From Halomonas sp. GFAJ-1 (GTDB taxonomy: Bacteria > Pseudomonadota > Gammaproteobacteria > Pseudomonadales > Halomonadaceae), in assembly GCA_002966495.1 (NCBI GenBank), contig CP016490.1, positions 1,798,001-1,862,000 on the forward strand: a DNA stretch of 64,000 nucleotides, in the 5' to 3' direction. A program made the position numbers and the translations under genes. Numbering within the stretch: position 1 is the first letter of the stretch; every line of letters begins with the position of its first letter. The notes under the pieces were generated by a model. It was given only the letters and a program-made list of their open reading frames with translations. It was not told the origin of the DNA and made no database searches. Positions 24,281 through 33,356 of this stretch are shown here, in pieces.

Positions 24281-24479
24281 ACCCATACGCCTCTTAGTTG
24301 TTTGAATCAACGTGCCCAAAAGCAGTATCAATGATAGGCGCTTAGCGGCCAAGACGTTGGTAGATTTCGTTAGCCGAAACCTAAAAGGGTGCCTGCTCAA
24401 GATGCTTTGGGCTAAGGTAAGGGAGTGCAGGCTTGACAAGTTGTTTGTCCATACAATTGGACGAAGTACAAGTCTGGCA

Positions 24480-24503
24480 TACATACATGAATGTAACTAT
24501 AAT
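24480..24503 (+). promoter_or_regulatory. Candidate TetR-type operator and -10 box ahead of the TolC-like gene
   Basis: Inverted repeat TACATAC-AT-GAATGTA (24480-24495) immediately followed by TATAAT (24498-24503). The half-sites resemble AcrR/TtgR operators of RND pump operons as I remember them. The TetR gene at 32.5-33.1 kb, and its own upstream TACATTC/TGTATGG, make an AcrR-type circuit plausible. Confidence 0.5.
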
Positions 24504-24565
24504 GCCACTCCTTCTGAATGGCATACGTGTTGCGCCATCCTACGCTGACACCTAGAGGCAACCCC

Positions 24566-26026
24566 ATGCGACTGGCACACTGGGCAGTCAATGCCCCTTT
24601 TCGTCCCCTGCTGTTAGCAGTGCTTACGTCTTCCTTGATGCTGCCTGCTCACGCAGCAGACCTAGTGACTATTACGCGTGATGCGCTCAACAATAATGCG
24701 ACATTGGCTTCGGCACGCGCTGATTTTTCCAGTGTGGAAGCGTCACGAGATGTGGTGCGCGGTGGTTTACTGCCGCAGGTAAATGCCTCAGGTAACGTGG
24801 TCCATAACCGCCAGTATGAAAGCCAAAACTCGGCAAGAGCCGGTGCTGTTACTGATCCAACCACCCCAGGTGCAGGCGTCAGCGATGACAACTTCAATAC
24901 GGCATCGCTTTCGCTAGAAGCTTCACAGGCACTGTTTAATGCGGTCACCCGTCATGAAGTAAGCCAAGCTGAGCGTCAAATCGACCAGCAGGTGTACTTG
25001 TTGGCGGCCACCGAGCAACAATTGTTGATTGATGTGGCGGGTGCCTACTTTGACATTCTGCGTGCTCATGAGGTTTTAGAGGCGCGCTTGGCGCAGGAAC
25101 GTGCGATTGGCCGCCAGTTAGAGCAGGCCAGCGAGCAGTTTGAGGTAGGGCTGATTGCAATTACTGAAGTGGAAGAAGCGCGGGCAAGTTTTGACCAGTC
25201 CCGGGCCGACCGTATTGCCGCTGAGAGTAATCTGCAGGTGGCATTTGAAGTGCTTGAACAGCTCACTGGACGCCGCTATGCCAATATCGATGCGTTAGGT
25301 GATATGCCCGTGGTCTTGCCCTCCCCAAGCAGCCGCGATTACTGGGTGGAGCAAGCTATTGAGCGTAATCCGCAAGTATTGGCCCAGCGGGCAGGTATCG
25401 AGCTTTCTAGAGTTGGCGTAGAGATTGCTCGGGCAGGCCGTCTTCCCAGCGTTCAGGCGTTTGCGAACTATCGGTATGCTGAAAGTGATAGCGACCTTGC
25501 CAGTGGTCATGACTCATCCAGCCAATTGGGGGTCTCGGCTAACTTGCCTATTTATACGGGCGGCAGCACGAGCGCCAGTATTCGCCAGGGCACCTTCCAG
25601 CTTGAGCGCAGCCAGTACGACTTTGAGTCTCAGCGCCGCGCTACGATTCAGCAGGTACGCTCGCTGTATACCCAAGTCAGCAATAACGTCGAGACGGTGG
25701 AGGCACGCCAGCAGGCGATTGTTTCTACCCGCAGCGCATTAGAAGCCACCCGGGCGGGCTACGAAGTCGGCACGCGTAACATCGTCGACGTGTTAAACGC
25801 CGAACAAAATCTCTATAACGCCATCGCCAACTTTGCAGAGGCCCGCTACGACTACGTGGTGAACCTCCTTTCTCTACGACAGCAGGCAGGGTTGCTAGAT
25901 GTTGCCGCGATTGAAGAGGTAAATGCCTGGCTGACCGGTGATCCCGTGAGTTTTACCCTTCCTGAAAGCGGTGACGCTTACCAGGGTGCGCTGGATATTG
26001 GCGCTCCGCCCACGCCCGACGCCTAG
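24566..26026 (+). CDS. TolC-family outer-membrane efflux protein
   Basis: Outer-membrane channel of a type-1-secretion or RND efflux system. I start at 24566 after TAGAGGCAACCCC, giving a signal peptide RPLLLAVLTSSLMLPAHA-ADLV. The mature protein has the two repeats of the TolC fold (DALNNNATLASARADFSS at the first helix; IERNPQVLAQRAGIELSR at the second), long coiled-coil helices, and the RYDYVVNLLSLRQQAGLL end typical of TolC (YxYxxxxLxLxxxxGxL). About 486 residues. It precedes MFP and RND genes instead of following them. Acidic ending. Confidence 0.92.
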   Translation: MRLAHWAVNAPFRPLLLAVLTSSLMLPAHAADLVTITRDALNNNATLASARADFSSVEASRDVVRGGLLPQVNASGNVVHNRQYESQNSARAGAVTDPTTPGAGVSDDNFNTASLSLEASQALFNAVTRHEVSQAERQIDQQVYLLAATEQQLLIDVAGAYFDILRAHEVLEARLAQERAIGRQLEQASEQFEVGLIAITEVEEARASFDQSRADRIAAESNLQVAFEVLEQLTGRRYANIDALGDMPVVLPSPSSRDYWVEQAIERNPQVLAQRAGIELSRVGVEIARAGRLPSVQAFANYRYAESDSDLASGHDSSSQLGVSANLPIYTGGSTSASIRQGTFQLERSQYDFESQRRATIQQVRSLYTQVSNNVETVEARQQAIVSTRSALEATRAGYEVGTRNIVDVLNAEQNLYNAIANFAEARYDYVVNLLSLRQQAGLLDVAAIEEVNAWLTGDPVSFTLPESGDAYQGALDIGAPPTPDA

Positions 26027-26162
26027 CGACAGCAATGCCCGCAATGATTACCACGCTTGTGATACCCACTTAGTATTAGAAGTATCTACTTAGCGCCAGA
26101 TTGAATGAGCGCTGTGTTGCTATCCGTCAATGTTCAAAAAAAGATGAATGGGAATTCGACGT

Positions 26163-27437
26163 ATGAAGAAAATGATTCACTCAGGTAGAGCGAGTCTAGT
26201 GACGCTGATAGCTGCACTGGCGCTGGCAGCCTGCGGGCAAGAGCAGCCGCAACAGCAGCAGGCGCAGCAGGAAGCGCCTGCTCATGCGGTGGAAGTCGCC
26301 GAAGTAGCTCGGCAGGATATACCGCTGAATAAGTCTTACCCGTCACTGCTGCGTAGCGATAGTGAAGTAACGCTCGTCGCGCGGGTAAGCGGCTTTCTGG
26401 AAGAGCGCCATTTTGAGCCTGGGCAGTTAGTCGAGCAGGGCGATCGGCTCTATACCATCGAGCCGGACCTTTATCAGGCTACGGTTAATCAGCGCGATGC
26501 TGACCTACAGAGCGCCCGCGCTGAGCTAGCCCGCGCCCAGCGCGATGCCCAGCGTTTTGAACAGCTATTGAGCCAAAACTCAGTGAGCCGCCAGCAGTAT
26601 GATCAAGCCTTAGCGGATCAACGGGTTGCCCAGGCGCGGGTTGCTCAAGCGGAAGCCGCACTCACCAGCGCCAATCTTGATTTAGGCTATGCCAACGTCA
26701 CCGCCCCGGTATCGGGAATGATCAGCTTAAGCCAAATCAACGTCGGCAACCTAGTGAACCCCGGAACAGAGCTTGCCACCATCACGCCGCTAGACCCCCT
26801 TGAAGTGCGTTTCCAACTGCCCCAGCGAGATGCATTTGAACTACGCCGACAGCTTGGAGAGGAGAGTGAGGCTTCTGATATCACCGCCCGCCTGACAGTG
26901 CCTGGGCTAAGCGGTGGCAGTGGTTCTGAGCTTGAAGGGCAATTGAACTACCTTGGCTCACGGGTAGATGGTGGCACCAGTACGGTTCAGGCCTCGGCTA
27001 GCTTTGCTAACCCTGACGGTGCCGTTCTGCCTGGGCAGTTTGTGCGAGTACGCCTTGAAGGTCTAAAGCGCTTTAACGTGATTGCTGTGCCGGAAATTGC
27101 CGTGACCCAGGGGCTGATGGGGCCGCGTGTGTTTGTGCTGGATGAAGAGAGCAAAGCCCGTGAGCGTACCGTTCAGCTCGGCGACGTAGCAGGCCCTTGG
27201 CAGATAATTGTAGATGGCCTTGAAGAGGGTGAGCGCGTCATTGTTGGTGATACCGCCGGGGTGGAGCCGGGCCGGAAGATTGAACCTAAGCGTTTTGAAG
27301 ACAACGCGGGAGAGTTGGTTGAGCGCGCTGAAGAAGTCGAAGCTGAGGAGCAGCAAGCACAGGCTGAAGCAGCTGAAGAGATGGCCGAAGGTGCTGGGGA
27401 TATGCCAGCAGACGAAGGGGAAGAGGGCGCGCAATAA
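26163..27437 (+). CDS. RND efflux membrane-fusion lipoprotein (AcrA/MexA type)
   Basis: Periplasmic adaptor joining the RND pump to the outer-membrane channel. I start at the inner ATG 26163 (GGGA upstream), which gives a lipoprotein signal MKKMIHSGRASLVTLIAALA with lipobox LAAC and Cys24. A Q-rich linker follows, then the barrel-sandwich (RVSGFLEERHFEPGQLVEQG), the alpha-hairpin (about 95-165), ANVTAPVSGMISLSQINVGN and the beta-barrel. The last ~45 residues are an unusual acidic E/A/Q-rich tail (EEVEAEEQQAQAEAAEEM) that AcrA-type adaptors in non-halophiles normally lack. The stop overlaps the RND start by 1 bp. Confidence 0.93.
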   Translation: MKKMIHSGRASLVTLIAALALAACGQEQPQQQQAQQEAPAHAVEVAEVARQDIPLNKSYPSLLRSDSEVTLVARVSGFLEERHFEPGQLVEQGDRLYTIEPDLYQATVNQRDADLQSARAELARAQRDAQRFEQLLSQNSVSRQQYDQALADQRVAQARVAQAEAALTSANLDLGYANVTAPVSGMISLSQINVGNLVNPGTELATITPLDPLEVRFQLPQRDAFELRRQLGEESEASDITARLTVPGLSGGSGSELEGQLNYLGSRVDGGTSTVQASASFANPDGAVLPGQFVRVRLEGLKRFNVIAVPEIAVTQGLMGPRVFVLDEESKARERTVQLGDVAGPWQIIVDGLEEGERVIVGDTAGVEPGRKIEPKRFEDNAGELVERAEEVEAEEQQAQAEAAEEMAEGAGDMPADEGEEGAQ

Positions 27438-30400
27438 TGAATTTTTCCAACTTCTTTATCAGTCGTCCGATTTTCGCCACGGTGCTGGCGATTATCCTGA
27501 CGCTGGTAGGCTCCCTGGCGATGCGAATACTGCCCATTGAGCAGTATCCCAGCGTTGTGCCGCCTACGGTCTCAGTGCAAGCCCAGTTCCCTGGGGCGGA
27601 TGCTGAAACGGTGGCGCAAACAGTGGCAGCGCCCCTTGCTGAGGCCATTAACGGCGTTGAGGACATGCTCTACATGACCTCTAACAGCGCCGACAACGGC
27701 ATTATGAGCTTGAGCGTGGCGTTTAATATCGGTACCGATGGTGATATCAACACCATCAACGTGAACAACCGGGTGCAGGGCGCGCTCTCACAGCTGCCCG
27801 AAGCCGTGCAGTCCCAGGGGGTAAGGGTTGAATTGCGCTCTGATTCGATTCTGATGCTGGTGGCGCTGACCTCGCCGAACGGTGATTACAACAATGTTTA
27901 CATGCAGAACTACGCCACCCTTAATATTCTTGACGAACTGCGCCAAGTACCCGGTGTGGGTAACGCTGAGGTGTTGGGCGGCGGCGAGTTCGCCATGCGT
28001 ATTTGGATGGACCCAGATAAGCTGGCCCAGTACGACTTAACCCCCAGCGAAGTAGCAACCGCCATACGGGCGCAAAACACCGAAATCCCTGCGGGTAACT
28101 TAGCGGCAACGCCACAAAGTGAACCGCGTGCTTATACTTATACGATTACTGCTGGTGGGCGTTTATCAGATACAGATGATTTTCGTAACATTTATCTGCG
28201 CACCAATCCAGATGGCTCTTCATTGCGCTTGGAAGACGTTGCGCGTATTGAGCTAGGGGCTTCGTTTTACGGGGTAAACGCGCGCTTAAATGGTGCGACG
28301 ATGACACCTATCATCATCAACCAGCAGCCGGGGGCTAATGCCCTTTCAACGGCTGAAGCGGTGCGCGACACGATGGAAGAGCTGGCGGTTCGCTTTCCGC
28401 CGGGGCTTGAGTATGTGACACCCTACGATACAACGCTGTTCATCGATGCATCGGTGGAAACGGTACTCAAAACCTTTATCGAAGCTTTTCTGATCGTTAT
28501 TGTCATCCTGTTTATTTTTCTACAGAACTGGCGCTTTACCGTTATCGCTATGTCGGTGGTGCCGGTATCGGTTATTGGTACCTTTGCGGGCTTCTACCTG
28601 TTTGATTTCTCGATCAACTTACTGACGCTATTTGCGTTAGTGCTGTCGATCGGGATAGTGGTGGATGATGCCATTCTTGTGGTAGAGAACGTTGAGCGGG
28701 TGCTTAGCGAAGAGGAAGACATTAGCGTTCGCGATGCCACTATTCGTGCCATGAAAGAAGTAGGCGGCCCCGTCATTGCCACCTCCCTGATTATGGCTGC
28801 CGTCTTTGTGCCGGTAGCTTTCATGGGTGGTTTTACCGGGCAAATTTATCAGCAGTTTGCGATTACCGTGACGATATCGGTGGCGCTCTCGGCATTAATG
28901 GCCTTGACCTTCACGCCAGCGCTTTCCGCCATTTTCATTAAGCACAACCTGCATAAAACCAAACAGACTGCATTTAGGCGCGCGATCACCACACCGCTAC
29001 GCCTGTTCGATCGCCTGTTTGCAGGCATCACAGCCGTGTATATGTGGGGTGTGAAAAAGTTGGTGCGCTTCTGGGTGCTGGCGCTGGCCCTCACAGTGGC
29101 TACTAGCGTGGGTTCCTATTGGCTATATGCTAATACGCCCTCTACGCTGGTGCCCGAAACCGACCAGGGTATTGTGCTGGTAAGCGTGTCGCTACCGGAT
29201 GCAGCGTCGCTTGACCGTACCCAAAACTATATGGCCAAGCTGAGCGCGGCCATTGAAGATATCCCCGGCGTGGAGTACTCCTCAGCGGTAGCGGGGTATG
29301 ACATTCTCTCCAGTGCGGTGAATACAGCACGCGGCATTATGTTTATTAATATGCATCCCTGGGCGGAGCGCGATTTAACCGCTGATGAGTTGGTAGGCCG
29401 CATTATGCAGTTAGGCGCCAGTATCGATGGTGGCTCTGCGATGGCGTTTAACGTACCGCCGATTATGGGGCTTTCAACCACCGGTGGTTTTACCGGCTTT
29501 TTGCAATCGTTTGATGGCGCTTCGCCGCGAGAGTTGTATGAAGCCTCGCTGCAAATTATGGGGGCCGCGAATCAGCATCCGGCGTTGAACCGAGTATTCT
29601 CAACGTTCAACGTCAATGTGCCCTCCTTCCGGGCTGAAATTGATCAGCAGAAGGCGCTCAGCTATGGCGTAGCGTTAGAGAACATTTCCTCAGCGCTCTC
29701 AAATACCTTTGGCAACGGCTTTGTTAACTTCTTTAGCTACCAAAACCGTAACTTCCAGGTCTATCTACAGAACGAAGATGAGTTCCGTAAGACTCCTGAA
29801 GATATTAATAGCGTGTTTGTACGGGGCGGTAATGGCGAACGTATCCCGCTTTCCGAGTTTGTTACTCTTGAACGCCAGGTGGGCCCTTCTGTGGTTTCCC
29901 GGTTCGGCGTTTATACGGGTGCACAGTTCCAAGGTGGCCCTGCCGAAGGGTATAGCTCGGCACAGGCCATTGAGGCTATGGAAGCCTTGGTGTTAGACAC
30001 CCTTGGCCCTAATTGGGGTATGGGTTGGACGGGCACGGCCTATCAGGAAGCAAACTTGGGTAATACCGCAACCCTAGCGATTGTGTTTGGTATCTTAATG
30101 GTCTTCTTGATTCTAGCGGCTCAGTACGAAAGCTGGTCGCTGCCTTTAGCGGTACTGACCGCCACCCCGTTTGCTTTCTTAGGCGGTATTGGGGGGATTG
30201 TGCTGCGAGGCTTGGATACCAGTGTCTACGTGCAGATCGGTATGCTGGTGGTCGTGGGGTTGGCGGCCAAGAACGCTATTTTGATTGTCGAGTTTGCCGA
30301 ACTGCAGCGTAAAGAGCAGGGTAAGACGATCCGTGAAGCCGCTATTACGGCTGCTGAATTGCGCTTTCGGCCGATTGTCATGACATCACTGGCGTTTATC

Positions 30401-30622
30401 TTTGGTACGTTGCCCTTGGCATTAGCCTCAGGTGCTAGCGACGTGAGTAGCCACCATATCGGCACAACCGTGGCGATGGGGATGGCCTCGGTGGCAGTGC
30501 TGGGTAGCCTGTTCATTCCTAGCTTCTACGCGATGATTGCGACGGTATCTGACTGGCTCTACCGCAAACGACACCCTAATCAAACGGCCAGTTCCCCCGC
30601 ACTAGAGCACGACCAGCACTAG
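27437..30622 (+). CDS. RND multidrug efflux transporter, HAE1 (AcrB/MexB) type
   Basis: Proton-driven inner-membrane pump of 1061 residues with 12 membrane helices and two large periplasmic domains. N-terminus MNFSNFFISRPIFATVLAII, the docking and porter sequences QYPSVVPPTVSVQAQFPGADAET, and the proton-relay aspartates in helix 4 (GIVVDDAILVVENVER) are in place. The end of helix 10-12 (GLAAKNAILIVEFAEL, with the conserved Lys) supports a functional proton pathway. Closest to the AcrB/MexB/TtgB multidrug group, not the heavy-metal CusA group. It follows the adaptor gene with a TAATG overlap; a strong terminator follows. Confidence 0.97.
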   Translation: MNFSNFFISRPIFATVLAIILTLVGSLAMRILPIEQYPSVVPPTVSVQAQFPGADAETVAQTVAAPLAEAINGVEDMLYMTSNSADNGIMSLSVAFNIGTDGDINTINVNNRVQGALSQLPEAVQSQGVRVELRSDSILMLVALTSPNGDYNNVYMQNYATLNILDELRQVPGVGNAEVLGGGEFAMRIWMDPDKLAQYDLTPSEVATAIRAQNTEIPAGNLAATPQSEPRAYTYTITAGGRLSDTDDFRNIYLRTNPDGSSLRLEDVARIELGASFYGVNARLNGATMTPIIINQQPGANALSTAEAVRDTMEELAVRFPPGLEYVTPYDTTLFIDASVETVLKTFIEAFLIVIVILFIFLQNWRFTVIAMSVVPVSVIGTFAGFYLFDFSINLLTLFALVLSIGIVVDDAILVVENVERVLSEEEDISVRDATIRAMKEVGGPVIATSLIMAAVFVPVAFMGGFTGQIYQQFAITVTISVALSALMALTFTPALSAIFIKHNLHKTKQTAFRRAITTPLRLFDRLFAGITAVYMWGVKKLVRFWVLALALTVATSVGSYWLYANTPSTLVPETDQGIVLVSVSLPDAASLDRTQNYMAKLSAAIEDIPGVEYSSAVAGYDILSSAVNTARGIMFINMHPWAERDLTADELVGRIMQLGASIDGGSAMAFNVPPIMGLSTTGGFTGFLQSFDGASPRELYEASLQIMGAANQHPALNRVFSTFNVNVPSFRAEIDQQKALSYGVALENISSALSNTFGNGFVNFFSYQNRNFQVYLQNEDEFRKTPEDINSVFVRGGNGERIPLSEFVTLERQVGPSVVSRFGVYTGAQFQGGPAEGYSSAQAIEAMEALVLDTLGPNWGMGWTGTAYQEANLGNTATLAIVFGILMVFLILAAQYESWSLPLAVLTATPFAFLGGIGGIVLRGLDTSVYVQIGMLVVVGLAAKNAILIVEFAELQRKEQGKTIREAAITAAELRFRPIVMTSLAFIFGTLPLALASGASDVSSHHIGTTVAMGMASVAVLGSLFIPSFYAMIATVSDWLYRKRHPNQTASSPALEHDQH

Positions 30623-30639
30623 CGTAACAGGGGGGTACT

Positions 30640-30676
30640 AAGCGGGCATCACGGACAACGTGATGCCCGCTTTTTT
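30640..30676 (+). terminator. Terminator of the RND efflux operon
   Basis: Perfect 14-bp stem AAGCGGGCATCACG / CGTGATGCCCGCTT around GACAA, then TTTTTT. Confidence 0.95.
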
Positions 30677-30824
30677 ATGCCTGGCTGATACGCGTCAAGG
30701 CTATGCGCTACGCAGAAGCGTAATGTGGACTACGCTAATAGAGACCATCATTTTCAGCTTGTACTAATAAAGATAAAACCAAGCGAAAATATTACTAGCC
30801 TGTTGGTCTGGAGGAGGTCACGCT

Positions 30825-31505
30825 ATGCAAACCTTGATTTCTGCCGCTGTGCAATTTCCGACCGCTGTTTTCACGTTCCTACTGGCCCTGATTGTGCTGT
30901 ATTGGCTACTGGTGCTAGTCAGGGTAGCGCCTCTTGAGCTATTCGAACGAGATAGCCTGCGTGACGACCATACGGCCAGTACGCTTGTTTCACTGGGCTT
31001 TGCCGGTGTGCCTGCCACGCTTGCGCTAAGCATTCTAGTGCTCCTGGCGGGGGCTATCTCACTGGCTGTTGAGTTATTGGTGCTGCGTTGGCTACCGCTG
31101 GGTATGTTAAGAGTGCCTGTAGGTGTGCTTGTGCTATGGGGGTCGCTAGCCGTTGCCTCGCCCATTGCGGCGGCCATATGCCATGCCCTTCAGCGTGGGC
31201 TACATCGCTACCAACCGTTTAAACGGCGCTGCTTATTGGGGGCTACCGTTGTTGTGACAGAGCCTCAGCAGGATGGGTGCGCTACCTCACTGCTCGATGA
31301 TGAGCCGAATAGTTTTATCAAGCTGCACTGCAAAGCTGGTGATACTCCCCGATTGGGTGAACGCCGGGTATTGGTGAAATACCTAGCCGAAGAGGGCGCG
31401 TATCGCAGCGTGCTGGAACAGCAGTATCTAGAGACGCGCGTTTGGTTAAGCAAGCTGCGGCTGCACCATAAACAGCAGCAGCGGTCGAACGGCTATTCCG
31501 CCTAG
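30825..31505 (+). CDS. Membrane protein with C-terminal OB-fold-like domain (YqiJ-like)
   Basis: Three predicted membrane helices (about 15-35, 58-85 and 92-118), then a cytoplasmic soluble part of ~90 residues that starts GATVVVTEPQQDGCATSL and runs through FIKLHCKAGDTPRLGERRVLVKYL. The arrangement of a membrane N-terminus and a small beta-barrel end resembles YqiJ/NfeD-type proteins that partner flotillins, but no flotillin gene is adjacent and the match is weak. The identity should be treated as open. CTGGAGGAGGTCACGCT precedes the ATG, a strong ribosome site. 226 residues. Confidence 0.55.
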   Translation: MQTLISAAVQFPTAVFTFLLALIVLYWLLVLVRVAPLELFERDSLRDDHTASTLVSLGFAGVPATLALSILVLLAGAISLAVELLVLRWLPLGMLRVPVGVLVLWGSLAVASPIAAAICHALQRGLHRYQPFKRRCLLGATVVVTEPQQDGCATSLLDDEPNSFIKLHCKAGDTPRLGERRVLVKYLAEEGAYRSVLEQQYLETRVWLSKLRLHHKQQQRSNGYSA

Positions 31506-31515
31506 CCATCACTGC

Positions 31516-32442
31516 CTAGCGGTTAAATAACCGCCGCCACTGTTTGCTTAGCCAAAGGATCAGTGGCTGGGTAGTGGCCACCTCTGCGGGGGCGGTGTAA
31601 GTGGGGATAGCGGTGTCGAGAAACTGAAGGATGGGGGCGGCCTGCTCCGGCTGGTTAAGCATGGGGGCGTGGCCGCAATTAGCCACGGTTAACGTTTGCA
31701 GCGATGGCTGTGCCTTGGCCATACGTGGCAGCGTTTCGGCATCTAATAAAGTAGATTCGGCGCCGCGAATGACCATCACCGGGCAGCGAATATTTGCCCA
31801 CTCCTTCCACATGTCCCGAGGGGTGTCGTGGACAAATTGTTCCCCGATGCGCGGGTCAAAATGGTAGGTCCAACTGCCGTCGGGTAAGCGCCGTGCACTA
31901 TTGAGCGCTAACTCGCGCCACTCCTGTTCATGGGTAAGCCCAAAGCTTGCGTAATGCTGCTTTAACTCTGCGTGTAAGTCGGCAAAATTATTGAAGCGGT
32001 GAGCAACGCCAAAATAGCTAGAGAGTGAAATCAAACCCTGCGGGTTAAGCTCAGGACCCACGTCGTTTAGGATCAGCCGCTTTATGCGGTTACTGTGCTG
32101 TGGGTCGGCAGCCATTAGCATGCCTAGTAGCCCGCCCATAGAGGTGCCTAACCAGTCTACCTGTTGCAATTTAAAGTGGTCTAAAACGCCAAGTGCAACG
32201 GTTATATAGTGGCTATAGAGATAGTCATGGGCGGGGAACAGGGACCAACTGGAAAGTCCTCGACCGGGCGTGTCCGGTGCGATGATGCGCCACTCGCCGC
32301 CTAGTTGCTGGGCGAGTGCGGAAAAGTCACCGCCGTGGCGGGCAAGACCATGCCAAGCAATTAACGTGCGCGGGGCATTGGGGTTCCAAATGCGTACGGC
32401 GATATCGAGTTCTCGAACGCGTATAAATTCCAGTGCATCCAT
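31516..32442 (-). CDS. Alpha/beta-fold hydrolase
   Basis: Single-domain alpha/beta hydrolase of 308 residues. The oxyanion segment WHGLARHGGDFSALAQQL begins at residue 30, the nucleophile Ser101 is in the elbow GTSMGG, and the late His is in VANCGHAPMLNQPEQ near residue 265. The pattern is that of small-molecule esterases, lipases or lactonases; the natural substrate cannot be told. It begins right after the OB-fold membrane gene on the opposite strand, so their ends face each other with a 10-bp gap. AGGAGT upstream serves as ribosome site. Confidence 0.85.
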   Translation of the reverse strand: MDALEFIRVRELDIAVRIWNPNAPRTLIAWHGLARHGGDFSALAQQLGGEWRIIAPDTPGRGLSSWSLFPAHDYLYSHYITVALGVLDHFKLQQVDWLGTSMGGLLGMLMAADPQHSNRIKRLILNDVGPELNPQGLISLSSYFGVAHRFNNFADLHAELKQHYASFGLTHEQEWRELALNSARRLPDGSWTYHFDPRIGEQFVHDTPRDMWKEWANIRCPVMVIRGAESTLLDAETLPRMAKAQPSLQTLTVANCGHAPMLNQPEQAAPILQFLDTAIPTYTAPAEVATTQPLILWLSKQWRRLFNR

Positions 32443-32509
32443 AAAGCACTCCTAAGCTGTGGGTCTCACCAGTATAGGAGTAGTGCTGCATTGCAGCAAA
32501 AGCCTTGTG

Positions 32510-33121
32510 TTAACGTTTAACTAGGAAAATGAATGTATCTATCATTTTGCCGCTGCGCTCATCAATGGAATAAACACTGGGATTGCGAAGCCAGTCATGG
32601 AATAGGCCACCCAACATAGACTGCATCATCTGTGTTGCAACCTCTGGGCTAAGGCCATCACGCAGTAGTTGCTGATGTTGTGCAAGCTTAAATACCGCTA
32701 GCATCTCATCAAAACATTCCTTAGCAATTTTATCCTGCATTTCTAAAGGATTAATGTCACTGAAGAATTCGCAGCGATGCATCAAGATAGACAATATCCT
32801 TTGATATGAAGGCTGCTCAAGCCTAGCCATACCGGTGTGGCAGGCTCGGCGAATTGATTCTAACGGCGAAATATCAGCGTCGGATATATCCACTTCGTCC
32901 ATCAATGACTGAAAAGGCATGCGGACACGCTCAACTAACGCTTTAAAGAGGTCCGCCTTATCTTTGAAATGCCAGTAAACTGCTCCACGGGTAAGGCCAG
33001 CATGGCGGGCAATCTGCTCTAGTGATGTGCGAGCTACGCCTTTCGCGAAAAACACTTCTTCAGCAGCATCCAGCAGCGCTTCGCGAGTAGCTGCGGCTTC
33101 TGCTTTGGTCTTTCTGGCCAT
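32510..33121 (-). CDS. TetR-family repressor, AcrR/TtgR type
   Basis: N-terminal HTH: MARKTKAEAAATREALLDAAEEVFFAKGVARTSLEQIA followed by GLTRGAVYWHFKDKADLF (residues about 10-55), the canonical TetR DNA-binding head with the AcrR-style ARTSLEQIARHAG motif and GAVYWHFKDK. The ligand-binding half includes ILMHRCEFFSDINPLE, again like AcrR/TtgR (HKCEF). 203 residues. AcrR-type repressors bind drugs and control RND pumps; the pump genes lie 2 kb away and carry a matching inverted repeat upstream. Also a likely autoregulator. Confidence 0.9.
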   Translation of the reverse strand: MARKTKAEAAATREALLDAAEEVFFAKGVARTSLEQIARHAGLTRGAVYWHFKDKADLFKALVERVRMPFQSLMDEVDISDADISPLESIRRACHTGMARLEQPSYQRILSILMHRCEFFSDINPLEMQDKIAKECFDEMLAVFKLAQHQQLLRDGLSPEVATQMMQSMLGGLFHDWLRNPSVYSIDERSGKMIDTFIFLVKR

Positions 33122-33180
33122 GAAAACGTAACCTCACTATCGATGCGGACGCGCGCATTTTATCTGAAAACGGGTGGTTT

Positions 33181-33199
33181 TACATTCAAAACTGTATGG
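33181..33199. promoter_or_regulatory. Candidate autoregulatory site upstream of the TetR gene
   Basis: TACATTC-AAAAC-TGTATGG, 60 bp upstream of the minus-strand TetR start. Its halves share TACATTC with the GAATGTA arm of the site at 24480-24495. Weaker than that site and inferred only. Confidence 0.35.
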
Positions 33200-33356
33200 T
33201 TGGTGGGTGAGCGCCTCAGCATGAGTGAGCAAAATCGTTCTTTATAATGAGTGAGCGTATAAGATGCGTGTATGAGCCGAGTGTTAAAGCACCGTTTTAA
33301 AACGTATGTCGTTACTCGTAGAGTACCCACTCTACGCCCGTTATAGGAAGAACAGC

